Shown here: one piece after another, positions 16,446 to 24,376 of the stretch | How positions within the stretch are numbered: position 1 is the stretch's first letter | Layout of the letters: every line of letters begins with the position of its first letter | Origin: Burkholderiales bacterium | Lineage (GTDB): Bacteria > Pseudomonadota > Gammaproteobacteria > Burkholderiales > Burkholderiaceae_C | Reading direction: 5' to 3' | DNA: 64,000 nucleotides | Assembly (NCBI GenBank): GCA_947464185.1 | Contig: CANHVY010000006.1 | Coordinates: forward strand, 1 to 64,000 | Translations under genes and position numbers: made by a program | The notes under the pieces: model-generated | The model's database searches: none | The model's input: the letters and a program-made list of their open reading frames with translations, nothing else | What the model was told of the DNA's origin: nothing

Positions 16446-17498
16446 ATGCATGCCCCCAACCCCTCTCCCCTGAACACCCACCCTGTCCTCGCCGAAGCCA
16501 CCCGCGGCGGCATCGTCGAATCCTTCCACCGCGGCGCCCTCGCCATCGTGGATGCCGACGGTGCCGTCCACACGGCGCTGGGCGACGTGGAGCGGCCGAT
16601 CTTTCCGCGCTCGGCCGTGAAGGTGCTGCAGGCCCTGCCCCTGGTGGAAAGCGGCGCGGCAGACCGCCTGGGTCTGACGGATGAGGAACTGGCCATCGCC
16701 TGCGCCTCGCACGGCGGCGAGGAGCGCCACGCGCGCACGGCGGCGGCCATGCTGGCCAAGGCCGGCGTGGACGTGAGCGCACTGGAATGTGGTGCGCACT
16801 GGCCCTACAACGACGCAGCCGTGAAGGCGATGGCCGCCGCCGGCACCCAGCCCACCGCCCTGAACAACAACTGCTCGGGCAAGCACTCGGGCTTCGTCTG
16901 CCTGGGCTGCATGCTGGCCGACGGGCGTGACGTGGCGGGCTTTCTGCGCGGCTACGTGAAGCCCGAGCACCCCGTGATGCGCGAGGTCACCGCCGCGTTG
17001 CAGGACAGCACGGGCTTTGACCTCGCTACCGCCGCGCGCGGCACCGACGGCTGCTCCATCCCCACCTACGCCATCCCGCTGCGCCACCTGGCGCATGCCT
17101 TCGCCCGCGTGGCCACAGGGGTGGGAATGCGCGAAGGGCACGCGCGCGCCGCCCGCCGACTGCGCGAAGCCGTGTCCCGCGCACCCTACATGGTGGCCGG
17201 CACCGGGCGCTTCGACACCCGCGTGATGGAACGCCTGGGCGAGCGCGTGTTCTGCAAGGTGGGCGCCGAAGGCGTGTATTGCGCGGCCCTGCCGGAGCTG
17301 GGCCTGGGCGTGGCGCTGAAGATGGACGACGGCAACACCGCGCGCGCCTGCGAGGTGGTGATGGCCGGCATCATCGAAGCACTGCTGCCGCTGAATGACG
17401 GCGACGCCGCCTTCATGCGCACCTTGAGCGAGGTGTCGATGAAGAACTGGAACGGCATCGAGGTGGGCACGCTGCGGGCGGCGGCGTCCTTCAGGTAG
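16446..17498 (+). CDS. L-asparaginase (Rhizobium etli AnsA / asparaginase II family)
   Basis: 350 aa from ATG 16446; an upstream in-frame ATG at 16386 would add 20 poorly typical residues. Family motifs include SAVKVLQALPLVESGAAD, CASHGGEERH, NNNCSGKHSGF (catalytic serine and lysine region with a cysteine), GTDGCSIPTYA and GTGRFDT. It hydrolyses asparagine to aspartate and ammonia and is unrelated to E. coli AnsA/AnsB. The 3' end overlaps the convergent Crp/Fnr gene by 8 bp, so the two messages would be antisense at their tails. Confidence 0.8.
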   Translation: MHAPNPSPLNTHPVLAEATRGGIVESFHRGALAIVDADGAVHTALGDVERPIFPRSAVKVLQALPLVESGAADRLGLTDEELAIACASHGGEERHARTAAAMLAKAGVDVSALECGAHWPYNDAAVKAMAAAGTQPTALNNNCSGKHSGFVCLGCMLADGRDVAGFLRGYVKPEHPVMREVTAALQDSTGFDLATAARGTDGCSIPTYAIPLRHLAHAFARVATGVGMREGHARAARRLREAVSRAPYMVAGTGRFDTRVMERLGERVFCKVGAEGVYCAALPELGLGVALKMDDGNTARACEVVMAGIIEALLPLNDGDAAFMRTLSEVSMKNWNGIEVGTLRAAASFR

Positions 17499-18186
17499 AG
17501 GATCGTGCCACTCCACGTTGAATCACGATACGCCTGTACCCAACCTCGATCTCACCCCCTGCCTGAAGACGCAGCAACGCCTCATTGACGCGTTGACGCG
17601 ACGCCCCAACGGCACGGGCCATGTCCTCTTGTGTCAGGCGCAACCTCACCCGACCGTCAGGCAGTTCTTCGCCGTTCTCGGTAGCGAAGTGCTCCAGTGC
17701 AGCCCGCAGTCGGTCATCCAGGCGACTCTGGGACTGGGCCGCCACCAGTTCAAGGGCTTCGCTCAGTCGCGACCCCAGAAAGCGCGACATCGCGATGCCC
17801 GCCTCGGGGTCGCGGCGAAGCACTCCCAGTACGGCATCAACTGCAATCCACAGCGCCTGACTTTCACCGCTCGACACCAGATCCGTCTGAAACGGCAATC
17901 CCGTCAACACGGAGGCTACGCCGACGGCCTCGCCAGGCTCGACCCATCGAATCAGGTGCTCATCGCCGTTAGGACCGTGGGTCACGGCACGCAATCGGCC
18001 ACGCTGCAGGACCAGCATGCCCGTCACGGGCTGGCCTCTCTGCATGATCAAGGCGCCATCGCGAAACTGCCTCAACACCGCCTGCCGGCGCAAGATGTCA
18101 ACTGCCTCTGCGGGCAATATCTGCCACAGATGCAACCGGTAGGGTGACACTGAAGCCCGGGCACCAGGAACAGGATAGGGATTCAC
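17491..18186 (-). CDS. Crp/Fnr-family transcription regulator (copy 1)
   Basis: 231 aa, GTG start. A cyclic-nucleotide-binding-type beta barrel (about 20-140, with DGALIMQRGQPVTGMLVLQRGRLRAV) precedes a C-terminal winged helix with recognition segment DMARAVGASRQRVNEALLRLQ. It has no FNR-type N-terminal cysteine cluster. It is strongly similar to the regulator at 23266. Both genes share a near-identical palindrome exactly 5 bp before the GTG, so autoregulation and joint control of the divergent ABC/dioxygenase operon are likely. The short spacing leaves no room for a ribosome-binding site, so the message may be leaderless or the true start slightly internal (GTG at 18150). Confidence 0.8.
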   Translation of the reverse strand: MNPYPVPGARASVSPYRLHLWQILPAEAVDILRRQAVLRQFRDGALIMQRGQPVTGMLVLQRGRLRAVTHGPNGDEHLIRWVEPGEAVGVASVLTGLPFQTDLVSSGESQALWIAVDAVLGVLRRDPEAGIAMSRFLGSRLSEALELVAAQSQSRLDDRLRAALEHFATENGEELPDGRVRLRLTQEDMARAVGASRQRVNEALLRLQAGGEIEVGYRRIVIQRGVARSST

Positions 18187-18191
18187 CCGCG

Positions 18192-18213
18192 GATTGTCAC
18201 GTATGCGGCAATC
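18192..18213. promoter_or_regulatory. 22-bp palindromic operator, Crp/Fnr type (copy 1)
   Basis: Imperfect dyad gattgtcac-gtat-gcggcaatc with outer arms GATTG/CAATC, the size of a CRP/FNR site. It lies 5 bp before the Crp/Fnr start and 75 bp before the ABC binding-protein start. Nineteen of 22 positions match the site at 23955, which has the same spacing to its two neighbours. That conservation is the main evidence of function. Confidence 0.65.
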
Positions 18214-18288
18214 TGAAAGAACGACCAGCCGTCTAATCCTCTGGCTGGGTGCGTTTCGACGCTCGGCTGCACCGTTGGAGGATGGCAG

Positions 18289-19278
18289 ATGATCAAGACC
18301 GTTCGACTTGCCGGATGGATCACTGGGCTGCTGTTGGCCCTGCCTGCGTGGTCCCAGACCACCACGCTGAGGATTCAGGACTATCCCGGCCTGGGCAATT
18401 TCCTCGTACGCGTCGCCAATGCCAACGGACTGTGCGAGAAACAGGGGTTGAAGTGCGAGCTAAAGACCATCCCGGCGGCGCCCCTGGGTATCCAGACACT
18501 GCTCTCAGGCGACTTGGATGTGGCCTTCGGCCCCCCTGAGGTGGTGGTCCAGGCCGCACACAAGGGCGCCGACCTCAAGGTGATTGCGAGCGGCGCGCGT
18601 GAGCCCATCTTTTTCCTGATGGCGGCAGCGGGCCTGGAAACACCCAACGCAGGCAAAGGCTACCCGGGGATGATGCAGGACTTCAAGGGCAAGCGCGTAG
18701 GGGTGACGGCCCGAGGCAGTGGCGCGGAGTTCCAGCTGGTGGACATGCTCAAGGATGCGGGCATGAGGGCAGAGGACGTGACCATCGTGGCGGTTGGTGC
18801 ACCCAACACCGCCTTTCCGGCCATGGTGAACAAGCAGATCGATGCGCTGGTGCTGTTCACCCCCATGGACGGCTTCTGTGAAGTCAGCAAGGCGTGCCGA
18901 GTGGTGCTGGACCCGCGCAAGGGTCAGGGTCCGGCTGACATCCTGAACCTGCGCGGCGCCGCCAGCGTCCAGACTGTCAGGGCCGAGTTCGCGGCCCGCA
19001 ACCCGAAGGCCGTGGAGGCCTATGTGCGTGTCCTTCGCGAAGCGGAGGTCTTGGCGCGCAATCCGGCGCAATTCGACGCCATGCTCAAGATCGCGCGTGA
19101 CACATTCCCCATCAACGCACCAGGCGGAGAAAGAGTGCTGGAGGTGGCCCTGCGCAACAGCATGCCCGGCTTTGGTGCTGACGTGGACCCCAAGGCGCTG
19201 CAACACGCTGCGCAGTACCTGCACAGCAACGGACAGATCGACAGGTTGGTCGACACCTCGAGACTGCTGCAGCGCTGA
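18289..19278 (+). CDS. ABC transporter substrate-binding protein (NrtA/SsuA/TauA-like)
   Basis: 329 aa with a signal peptide cleaved near residue 22 (LPAWSQ). It has the NMT1/SsuA-like fold: LRIQDYPGLGNFLVRVANANGLCEKQGL, LLSGDLDVAFGPPEVVV, KGKRVGVTARGSGAEFQ, then FPAMVNKQIDALVLFTPM. It captures a small ligand in the periplasm for the ATPase and permease that follow. It is the first gene of a rightward operon with a good GGAGG site. The downstream TauD-type dioxygenase suggests a sulfonate or similar organic acid, but the ligand is not proven. Confidence 0.8.
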   Translation: MIKTVRLAGWITGLLLALPAWSQTTTLRIQDYPGLGNFLVRVANANGLCEKQGLKCELKTIPAAPLGIQTLLSGDLDVAFGPPEVVVQAAHKGADLKVIASGAREPIFFLMAAAGLETPNAGKGYPGMMQDFKGKRVGVTARGSGAEFQLVDMLKDAGMRAEDVTIVAVGAPNTAFPAMVNKQIDALVLFTPMDGFCEVSKACRVVLDPRKGQGPADILNLRGAASVQTVRAEFAARNPKAVEAYVRVLREAEVLARNPAQFDAMLKIARDTFPINAPGGERVLEVALRNSMPGFGADVDPKALQHAAQYLHSNGQIDRLVDTSRLLQR

Positions 19279-19320
19279 TCCTCCGTACGGAGCCAGGCTC
19301 CCCTGCAGGCCGCCGATTTC

Positions 19321-20112
19321 ATGATGTCCCCCCCTCAAGCGGGCCCGGCCATTCAACTGGACAGCCTGCACCTGAGCTTTGACGGTCAGTCGCCCGTGCT
19401 GGACGATGTCTCGCTGCGGGTCGATGAAGGGGAGTTTGTTTCGCTGGTCGGGCCGAGCGGTTGCGGGAAGACGACGCTGCTCAACCTGTGTGCGGGTCTG
19501 GTGTCTCACGAGGGACCTGGTCAGTTGCAGGTGATGGGGCTTCCGCCCCGACAGGGCAATCCCGACGTCGCCTACATGCTGGCACGAGACAGCCTGCTGC
19601 CGTGGCGCACGGCACTGGACAACGCAGCCTTCGGCCTCGAGGTGCGGGGGGTGCCCAAGCTGCAGCGGCTTGAGCGGGCGCGCACCTTGCTGGCTGAGGT
19701 GGGTCTGGCAGGACAAGAGCAGATGTTGCCCAAGGCCCTGTCGCACGGCATGCGCCAGCGCACCGCACTGGCACGCACCTTCGCCATGGACGCTCCCTTG
19801 CTGCTGATGGACGAACCCTTTGGCGCCCTGGATGCACAAACCAAGCTCCAGCTGGAGGACTTGCTCTTGCGACTGTGCCACCAGCATCGGCACTCCGTCC
19901 TCTTCGTGACCCATGACTTGGCCGAGGCCGTGGCCGTGTCGGACCGGGTGGTGGTGATGTCCTCGCGGCCCGGCCGCATCGTGGCCGACGTGCTCATCGA
20001 CCTGCCTCGTCCGCGATCGATCCGTGAGCTGCAGAAGGACCCGCACTTTCACGAGCTCTACGCCCTGCTGTGGTCGCACCTGGAGTCCGGATGGGCACGC
20101 CATGAGGGCTGA
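19321..20112 (+). CDS. ABC transporter ATP-binding protein (SsuB/TauB/NrtD-like)
   Basis: 263 aa. Walker A is GPSGCGKTT, the signature region is LSHGMRQRTALARTF, Walker B is LLLMDEPFGALD, and the switch histidine is in FVTHDLAEA. The signature reads LSHGM rather than the usual LSGGM, a small deviation. It starts 42 bp after the binding protein, and its stop is overlapped by the permease start. It powers the importer on the cytoplasmic side. Confidence 0.85.
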   Translation: MMSPPQAGPAIQLDSLHLSFDGQSPVLDDVSLRVDEGEFVSLVGPSGCGKTTLLNLCAGLVSHEGPGQLQVMGLPPRQGNPDVAYMLARDSLLPWRTALDNAAFGLEVRGVPKLQRLERARTLLAEVGLAGQEQMLPKALSHGMRQRTALARTFAMDAPLLLMDEPFGALDAQTKLQLEDLLLRLCHQHRHSVLFVTHDLAEAVAVSDRVVVMSSRPGRIVADVLIDLPRPRSIRELQKDPHFHELYALLWSHLESGWARHEG

Positions 20113-20881
20113 AGATGGTGTGAAGGACGGTTCGAGCCTTTGGCGGCGCGCTGGGCTGCACGTGGCATTCGTTGCGGTGCTGCTGGGCCTTGGGGAACTG
20201 GCCGCCGAACGACGTTGGCTGGACCCCACCTTCTTCGGCCAACCCAGCGGCGTGGCGAAGTTCCTGTGGCTCAACGCGACGTCCGCCAAGCTGTGGACAG
20301 ACCTGGGCTGGACCATGGCCGGCGTGGTGTCCTCCTTCGCACTGGGCAGCACGGCCGCCTTCGCGGTGGGGCTGGCTTTCGTGCGTTGGCCTTCGCTGGA
20401 GCGCTTCGCTGAACCCTACTTCAGCGCGCTGAATGTCATGCCTCGCATCGCGCTGGCGCCCCTGTTCATCCTCTGGTTCGGGCTGGGCCTGGGCAGCAAG
20501 ATCGCCGTGGGGTTTTCTCTGACCTTCTTTATCGTCTTGTCGGCCACGGTGGCGGGCATCAGAGGTGTGAGTCCCGACCACGTGACGCTGTGCCGCACTT
20601 TGGGAGCGCGTGCCACCACCACCTTCTTCCAGGTCACGCTGCCGGGCGCCGTACCGGTTATCTTCTCGGGCCTGCGCCTGGGCCTGATCTATGCGCTGCT
20701 GGGTGTCATTGGCGCGGAAATCATCGCCAGCGAGAAGGGCCTGGGCCAGTGGCTGGCTTATCTCAGTTCCACCTTTGACGTCAACGGCGTCATGGCCCTG
20801 CTGCTCGTTCTGGCATTGCTGGGCGTGGCGATCGTGCGGCTGATGACATGGCTTGAGAAGCGGCTGCTGCACTGGCAGTGA
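20102..20881 (+). CDS. ABC transporter permease (SsuC/TauC-like)
   Basis: 259 aa from ATG 20102, which overlaps the ATPase gene by 11 bp; the ORF track start at 20024 is inside the ATPase. About six hydrophobic helices are visible. The EAA-type coupling loop appears as GVSPDHVTLCRTLGARATTTFFQVTLPGAVP, the usual contact to the ATPase. The binding-protein-dependent transport inner-membrane family is clear. It is followed after 13 bp by the dioxygenase, so transporter and enzyme are one operon. Confidence 0.85.
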   Translation: MRAEDGVKDGSSLWRRAGLHVAFVAVLLGLGELAAERRWLDPTFFGQPSGVAKFLWLNATSAKLWTDLGWTMAGVVSSFALGSTAAFAVGLAFVRWPSLERFAEPYFSALNVMPRIALAPLFILWFGLGLGSKIAVGFSLTFFIVLSATVAGIRGVSPDHVTLCRTLGARATTTFFQVTLPGAVPVIFSGLRLGLIYALLGVIGAEIIASEKGLGQWLAYLSSTFDVNGVMALLLVLALLGVAIVRLMTWLEKRLLHWQ

Positions 20882-20894
20882 GAGGGCAATTCGC

Positions 20895-21863
20895 ATGAAA
20901 TTCAGACACATCCAGGTAGATCCAGTCACACCTTGCATTGGCGCCCACCTCACAGGGGTAGACCTCAATGCCGTGCGCAATGACGACGTCTACGAGGAGA
21001 TCCAGCAGGCGCTGTGGCAGCACGGGGTCATCTTCCTGCGCGGCCAGGCGCTGAAGCCGGAGAACTACCTGCGGCTCGGTCGCAAGTTCGGCGAGATGGA
21101 GGAGCACGAGTTCTTCCCTCATCTCCAGAACTTCCCTCAGATCCAGCTCATCGCGCATGAGGGCCATGAGGCGCCGGAAACCGATCGCTGGCACACCGAC
21201 GTCACCTTTCGCAAGAAGCCCAACCTGGTGTCCATGTTGCGCATCACGGACATGCCACCCGCAGGAGGTGACACGATGTGGATGAGCGCAGGAGCAGCCT
21301 TCGACGCGCTGGGCGCACCTCTGCAACAACTGTTGCTGAGCCTCCAGGCCGAGCATGATCTGCCCTGGCACTTCCGCCGCATCAATGCTTACGAGCGGCT
21401 GGCCAAGAAGCAGGCAGACGCCGCTCTCAAGGCTGGGCATCTGGCGCCTGCGAAGCCGAGCGTCGAGGCCTTGGCTGCAGCGCTTGCCGAGCGCGAAGCC
21501 AAGATGATCAAGGACAACCCGACTGCCGTGCACCCTGCGGTCATCTCGCATCCGGTCACAGGCCGCAAGACCCTGTTCGTGAACAGCATCTGGACCAAGC
21601 GCCTGCTGGGTCTTCACATGGACCTGTCCGAATCTCTGCTGAACATGCTCTTCGAATGGATCAAGAAGCCCGAGTTCACGGTTCGCTTCCGCTGGGAGAA
21701 GGACTCCATCGCGATCTGGGACAACGCAGCGACGCAGCATTACGCCGTGTTCGACTACGCGCCGCACTACCGTGCCGGTCAACGTCTCACCTGTGGCAGC
21801 TTCACGCCTGCGCTGCAGGCTGCACCCGCTCCGAGGCGAAAGGGACAACGCAACGCCGATTAG
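20895..21863 (+). CDS. TauD/TfdA-family 2-oxoglutarate dioxygenase
   Basis: 322 aa from ATG 20895. Fe ligands appear as WHTDVTF (H and D), with the distal histidine in AATQHYAVFDY and the 2-oxoglutarate arginine in HYRAGQRLT. The family hydroxylates taurine, alkanesulfonates, 2,4-D and similar anions, often releasing sulfite or an aldehyde. It is encoded with a SsuABC-like importer. A C-terminal fragment of a paralogue lies at 24053-24376. The substrate is uncertain; a sulfonated or amino-organic acid fits the neighbouring aminotransferase. Confidence 0.8.
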   Translation: MKFRHIQVDPVTPCIGAHLTGVDLNAVRNDDVYEEIQQALWQHGVIFLRGQALKPENYLRLGRKFGEMEEHEFFPHLQNFPQIQLIAHEGHEAPETDRWHTDVTFRKKPNLVSMLRITDMPPAGGDTMWMSAGAAFDALGAPLQQLLLSLQAEHDLPWHFRRINAYERLAKKQADAALKAGHLAPAKPSVEALAAALAEREAKMIKDNPTAVHPAVISHPVTGRKTLFVNSIWTKRLLGLHMDLSESLLNMLFEWIKKPEFTVRFRWEKDSIAIWDNAATQHYAVFDYAPHYRAGQRLTCGSFTPALQAAPAPRRKGQRNAD

Positions 21864-22001
21864 CGTAATCGTGTTGCCAGAGACCGCAGCGCAGATCACC
21901 CATGAGCCGGCGCACAGGACGCGCACGACGCCGTGGGTCGTCTGCACGGCCGACGACAGCCGGTGGTAGGCTCGGCATCCTTTTAGGCGGCACATTCCGC
22001 C

Positions 22002-23180
22002 ATGGAGTTCTTCATGCCCGGCTTGCTTCCCCACGTTGACCCTGATGGCCTGCTCGAATACTCGGTGGTCTACACCGACCGTGCGGTCAACCACATGTCG
22101 AAGAAATTCCAGCGCACCATGTGCGCGATCTCCGGCATCCTGAAAGAGGCGTACGGCGCCCGTTCGGCCATCGTGGTGCCAGGCAGCGGCAGTTTCGGCA
22201 TGGAGGCCGTGGCGCGCCAGTTCGCACACGACCAGCACGTGCTGGTGCTGCGCAACGGCTGGTTCAGCTTCCGCTGGTCGCAGGTGTTCGACGCCGGGCG
22301 CATCCCTTCCTCGTGCACCGTCCTCAAAGCGCGGCGCCAGCGTCCCGGGCCGCGCGAGCCGTTTGCCCCGGCCCCGCTGGACGAGGTGTTGCAGACCATC
22401 CGCAAGGAGAAACCCGCCGTGGTGTTCGCGCCGCATGTCGAGACATCGGCCGGCCTGATCCTGCCCGACGCCTATCTGCGTGCCGTGGCTGACGCAGTGC
22501 ATGAGGTGGGTGGGCTGTTCGTCCTGGACTGCATCGCTTCCGGCGCCATCTGGGTAGACATGAAGGCCTGCGGCGTGGACGTGCTGGTCAGCGCCCCGCA
22601 AAAGGGCTGGAGCGGCTCGCCCTGCTGCGCCTTCGTGATGCTGTCTGACCTGGCGCGTGAGCGCATCGACGGCACCACGAATTCCAGCTTCGCGCTGGAC
22701 TTGAAGAAGTGGCTGCAGGTCATGGAGATCTACGAGGGCGGTGGCCACGTCTACCACACCACCATGCCCACCGACGCGCTGGAGGCCACCCGCAAGGCGA
22801 TGGAAGAGACGCGCGAACGCGGATTCGAACGGCTGCGCCAGCAGCAGTGGGAACTGGGCGAGGCCGTGCGCACGCTGATGCAGCGTCACGGCTACCCCAG
22901 CGTGGCCGCAGACGGCTTCCGCGCCCCGGGCGTGGTGGTCAGCTACACCGACGACGCCGATATGCAAAGCAGCAAGGCCTTCCTCGGCCTGGGCCTGCAG
23001 ACCGCCTCGGGCGTGCCGCTGCAGTGTGACGAAGGCGCCGATTTCCGCACCTTCCGCATCGGCCTGTTCGGCCTGGACAAGCTGGGCCAGACCGAGCGGG
23101 CTGTGAAGCCGCTGGAGCAGGCGCTGCAGGCCATTGCGCAGGTACGCGCCGAGGCTGTTACGCCGGCCAAGGCGGCCTGA
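22002..23180 (+). CDS. Class V aminotransferase (alanine-glyoxylate / serine-pyruvate type)
   Basis: 392 aa PLP enzyme. It has VVPGSGSFGMEAVARQF, the aspartate before the cofactor in LFVLDCIASGAIWVD and the PLP-lysine in SAPQKGWSGSP. The C-terminal domain ends [19 protein letters not shown]. It transfers an amino group between an amino acid or amine and a 2-oxo acid. It lies 139 bp after the dioxygenase in the same orientation, so it could process an amino group left after oxygenation. A ~53-codon copy of its C-terminus is found 8.5 kb away at 31559. Confidence 0.8.
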   Translation: MEFFMPGLLPHVDPDGLLEYSVVYTDRAVNHMSKKFQRTMCAISGILKEAYGARSAIVVPGSGSFGMEAVARQFAHDQHVLVLRNGWFSFRWSQVFDAGRIPSSCTVLKARRQRPGPREPFAPAPLDEVLQTIRKEKPAVVFAPHVETSAGLILPDAYLRAVADAVHEVGGLFVLDCIASGAIWVDMKACGVDVLVSAPQKGWSGSPCCAFVMLSDLARERIDGTTNSSFALDLKKWLQVMEIYEGGGHVYHTTMPTDALEATRKAMEETRERGFERLRQQQWELGEAVRTLMQRHGYPSVAADGFRAPGVVVSYTDDADMQSSKAFLGLGLQTASGVPLQCDEGADFRTFRIGLFGLDKLGQTERAVKPLEQALQAIAQVRAEAVTPAKAA

Positions 23181-23265
23181 AGCCGCGGGGTCTTCAAGCC
23201 AATGCCGCAGTAGCGACACCGTCCACCGGTCGTCGAAAACGGCCGGGTGCTGTGCGGGTGCGCTC

Positions 23266-23949
23266 TCACACAGGCCAGCGGCGGATGTCGATGCACCGGT
23301 ACCCCAACTCGACCATGCCCTGGGTCTGGAGACGCTTCAAGGCTTGATTGACTCGCTGGCGCGAGGCGTCCACTGCACGGGACAGATCTTCCTGTGTCAG
23401 AAGCAGCCTCACTCGGCCCTCGGGCAAAGGTTCGCCGTTGCGTTGGGCAAAGTGTTGCAAGGCGGTCAGAAGACGGTCATCCAGGCGCAGTTGCGATCGT
23501 GCGGCCAGCAGGTCCACCGCCTCGCTCAGGCGAGCGCTCAAGAACCGTGCCGCGGCGATCCCCGCCTCGGCGTCGCTGCGCAGCACTTCCAGCACCACCT
23601 CGCGTCCGATCCACAGGGCCTGGCTGTCGCCGCTGGAAATCAGGTCCATCTGAAATGGCGATTCCGTCAGTACGGTGGCCATACCCACGGCCTCGCCCGA
23701 CTCGACCCAGCGGAGGAAGTGTTCCTCTCCATTCGCACCGCCCGTCACCGCCCGCAGGCGCCCGCGCTGCAACACCAGCAGGCCCGAAACGGGCTGCCCG
23801 CGGAGCATGAGCAAGGCACCATCAGGGTACTGCCGCACGCTGCCTTTGCGACGCAAGGCCTGAGCAGCGGATGCGGGCAGCATCTCCCAGAAGTCCACCC
23901 GAAAGGGTGATGTGGGCACCTTGGGAATAGCAATGGGATTGAAATTCAC
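23266..23949 (-). CDS. Crp/Fnr-family transcription regulator (copy 2)
   Basis: 227 aa if started at GTG 23949, the position matching the GTG of copy 1 relative to the shared operator; the ORF track start at 24066 adds unconserved residues that run through the operator. Effector domain DGALLMLRGQPVSGLLVLQRGRLRAVTGGANGEEH and helix-turn-helix DLSRAVDASRQRVNQALKRLQ are very close to copy 1. It is intact, although the operon it would control has collapsed to a remnant. It may now cross-regulate the intact copy of the module. Confidence 0.8.
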   Translation of the reverse strand: MNFNPIAIPKVPTSPFRVDFWEMLPASAAQALRRKGSVRQYPDGALLMLRGQPVSGLLVLQRGRLRAVTGGANGEEHFLRWVESGEAVGMATVLTESPFQMDLISSGDSQALWIGREVVLEVLRSDAEAGIAAARFLSARLSEAVDLLAARSQLRLDDRLLTALQHFAQRNGEPLPEGRVRLLLTQEDLSRAVDASRQRVNQALKRLQTQGMVELGYRCIDIRRWPV

Positions 23950-23954
23950 CTGAA

Positions 23955-23976
23955 GATTGTCACCTACGCAGCAATC
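23955..23976. promoter_or_regulatory. 22-bp palindromic operator, Crp/Fnr type (copy 2)
   Basis: gattgtcac-ctac-gcagcaatc, differing from copy 1 at three of 22 positions. It is 5 bp from the Crp/Fnr start on one side and 76 bp from the ATG of the fused remnant on the other, the same geometry as copy 1 (5 and 75 bp). Confidence 0.65.
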
Positions 23977-24052
23977 TTTTTTGCCCTCACGCCATGTAAT
24001 GTGCCTGCTGGCCCGATGGCCAAGTGCTGGTAACCCGACGAGAGGATGACCC

Positions 24053-24376
24053 ATGTTCAAGACCATTGCGTCGGAGCCGCAGGGCCTTCACCTGACCCTG
24101 TCAGAGGCGCTGCTGAACATGCGGGTCGAGGGGATCAAGAAGCTGGAGTTCGCGGTGCGCTTCCGCTGGGAAGGGGATGCTATCGCCAGCTGGCACCACA
24201 CCGCTGCGCAGCACCACACCGTGTTCGACTTTGCGCCGCATCACCGCGCCGGCCAGCGTCTGCCCTGCGGCAGCTTCACCCCCACCCGGGTACCAGCGCC
24301 TGCGACGCGCCAAACGCGGCGCTCAGGCCACGCTGCCTCATGGCCGCCTGTTCGGCGGCGGGTCGTGCGGGCATGA
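24053..24376 (+). pseudogene. Fusion remnant: ABC binding-protein start joined to TauD dioxygenase C-terminus
   Basis: The first codons, atgttcaagaccatt, mirror the start of the substrate-binding gene at 18289 (atgatcaagaccgtt), including a GAGGATG-like leader. From about residue 11 the translation follows the TauD C-terminus instead: GLHLTLSEALLNM, IKKLEFAVRFRWEGDAIASW, AAQHHTVFDFAPHHRAGQRL. The distal histidine and arginine survive but the HxD metal motif is gone, so it is inactive. Homology fades at about 24317. It marks a deletion equivalent to ~3.3 kb of the intact module. Its end overlaps the next gene's start. Confidence 0.75.

Noticed and set aside
24046-24372. Extended N-terminus of the REC-LuxR regulator
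   Set aside because: This stretch is the out-of-frame reading of the dioxygenase remnant; the receiver domain begins after ATG 24373.
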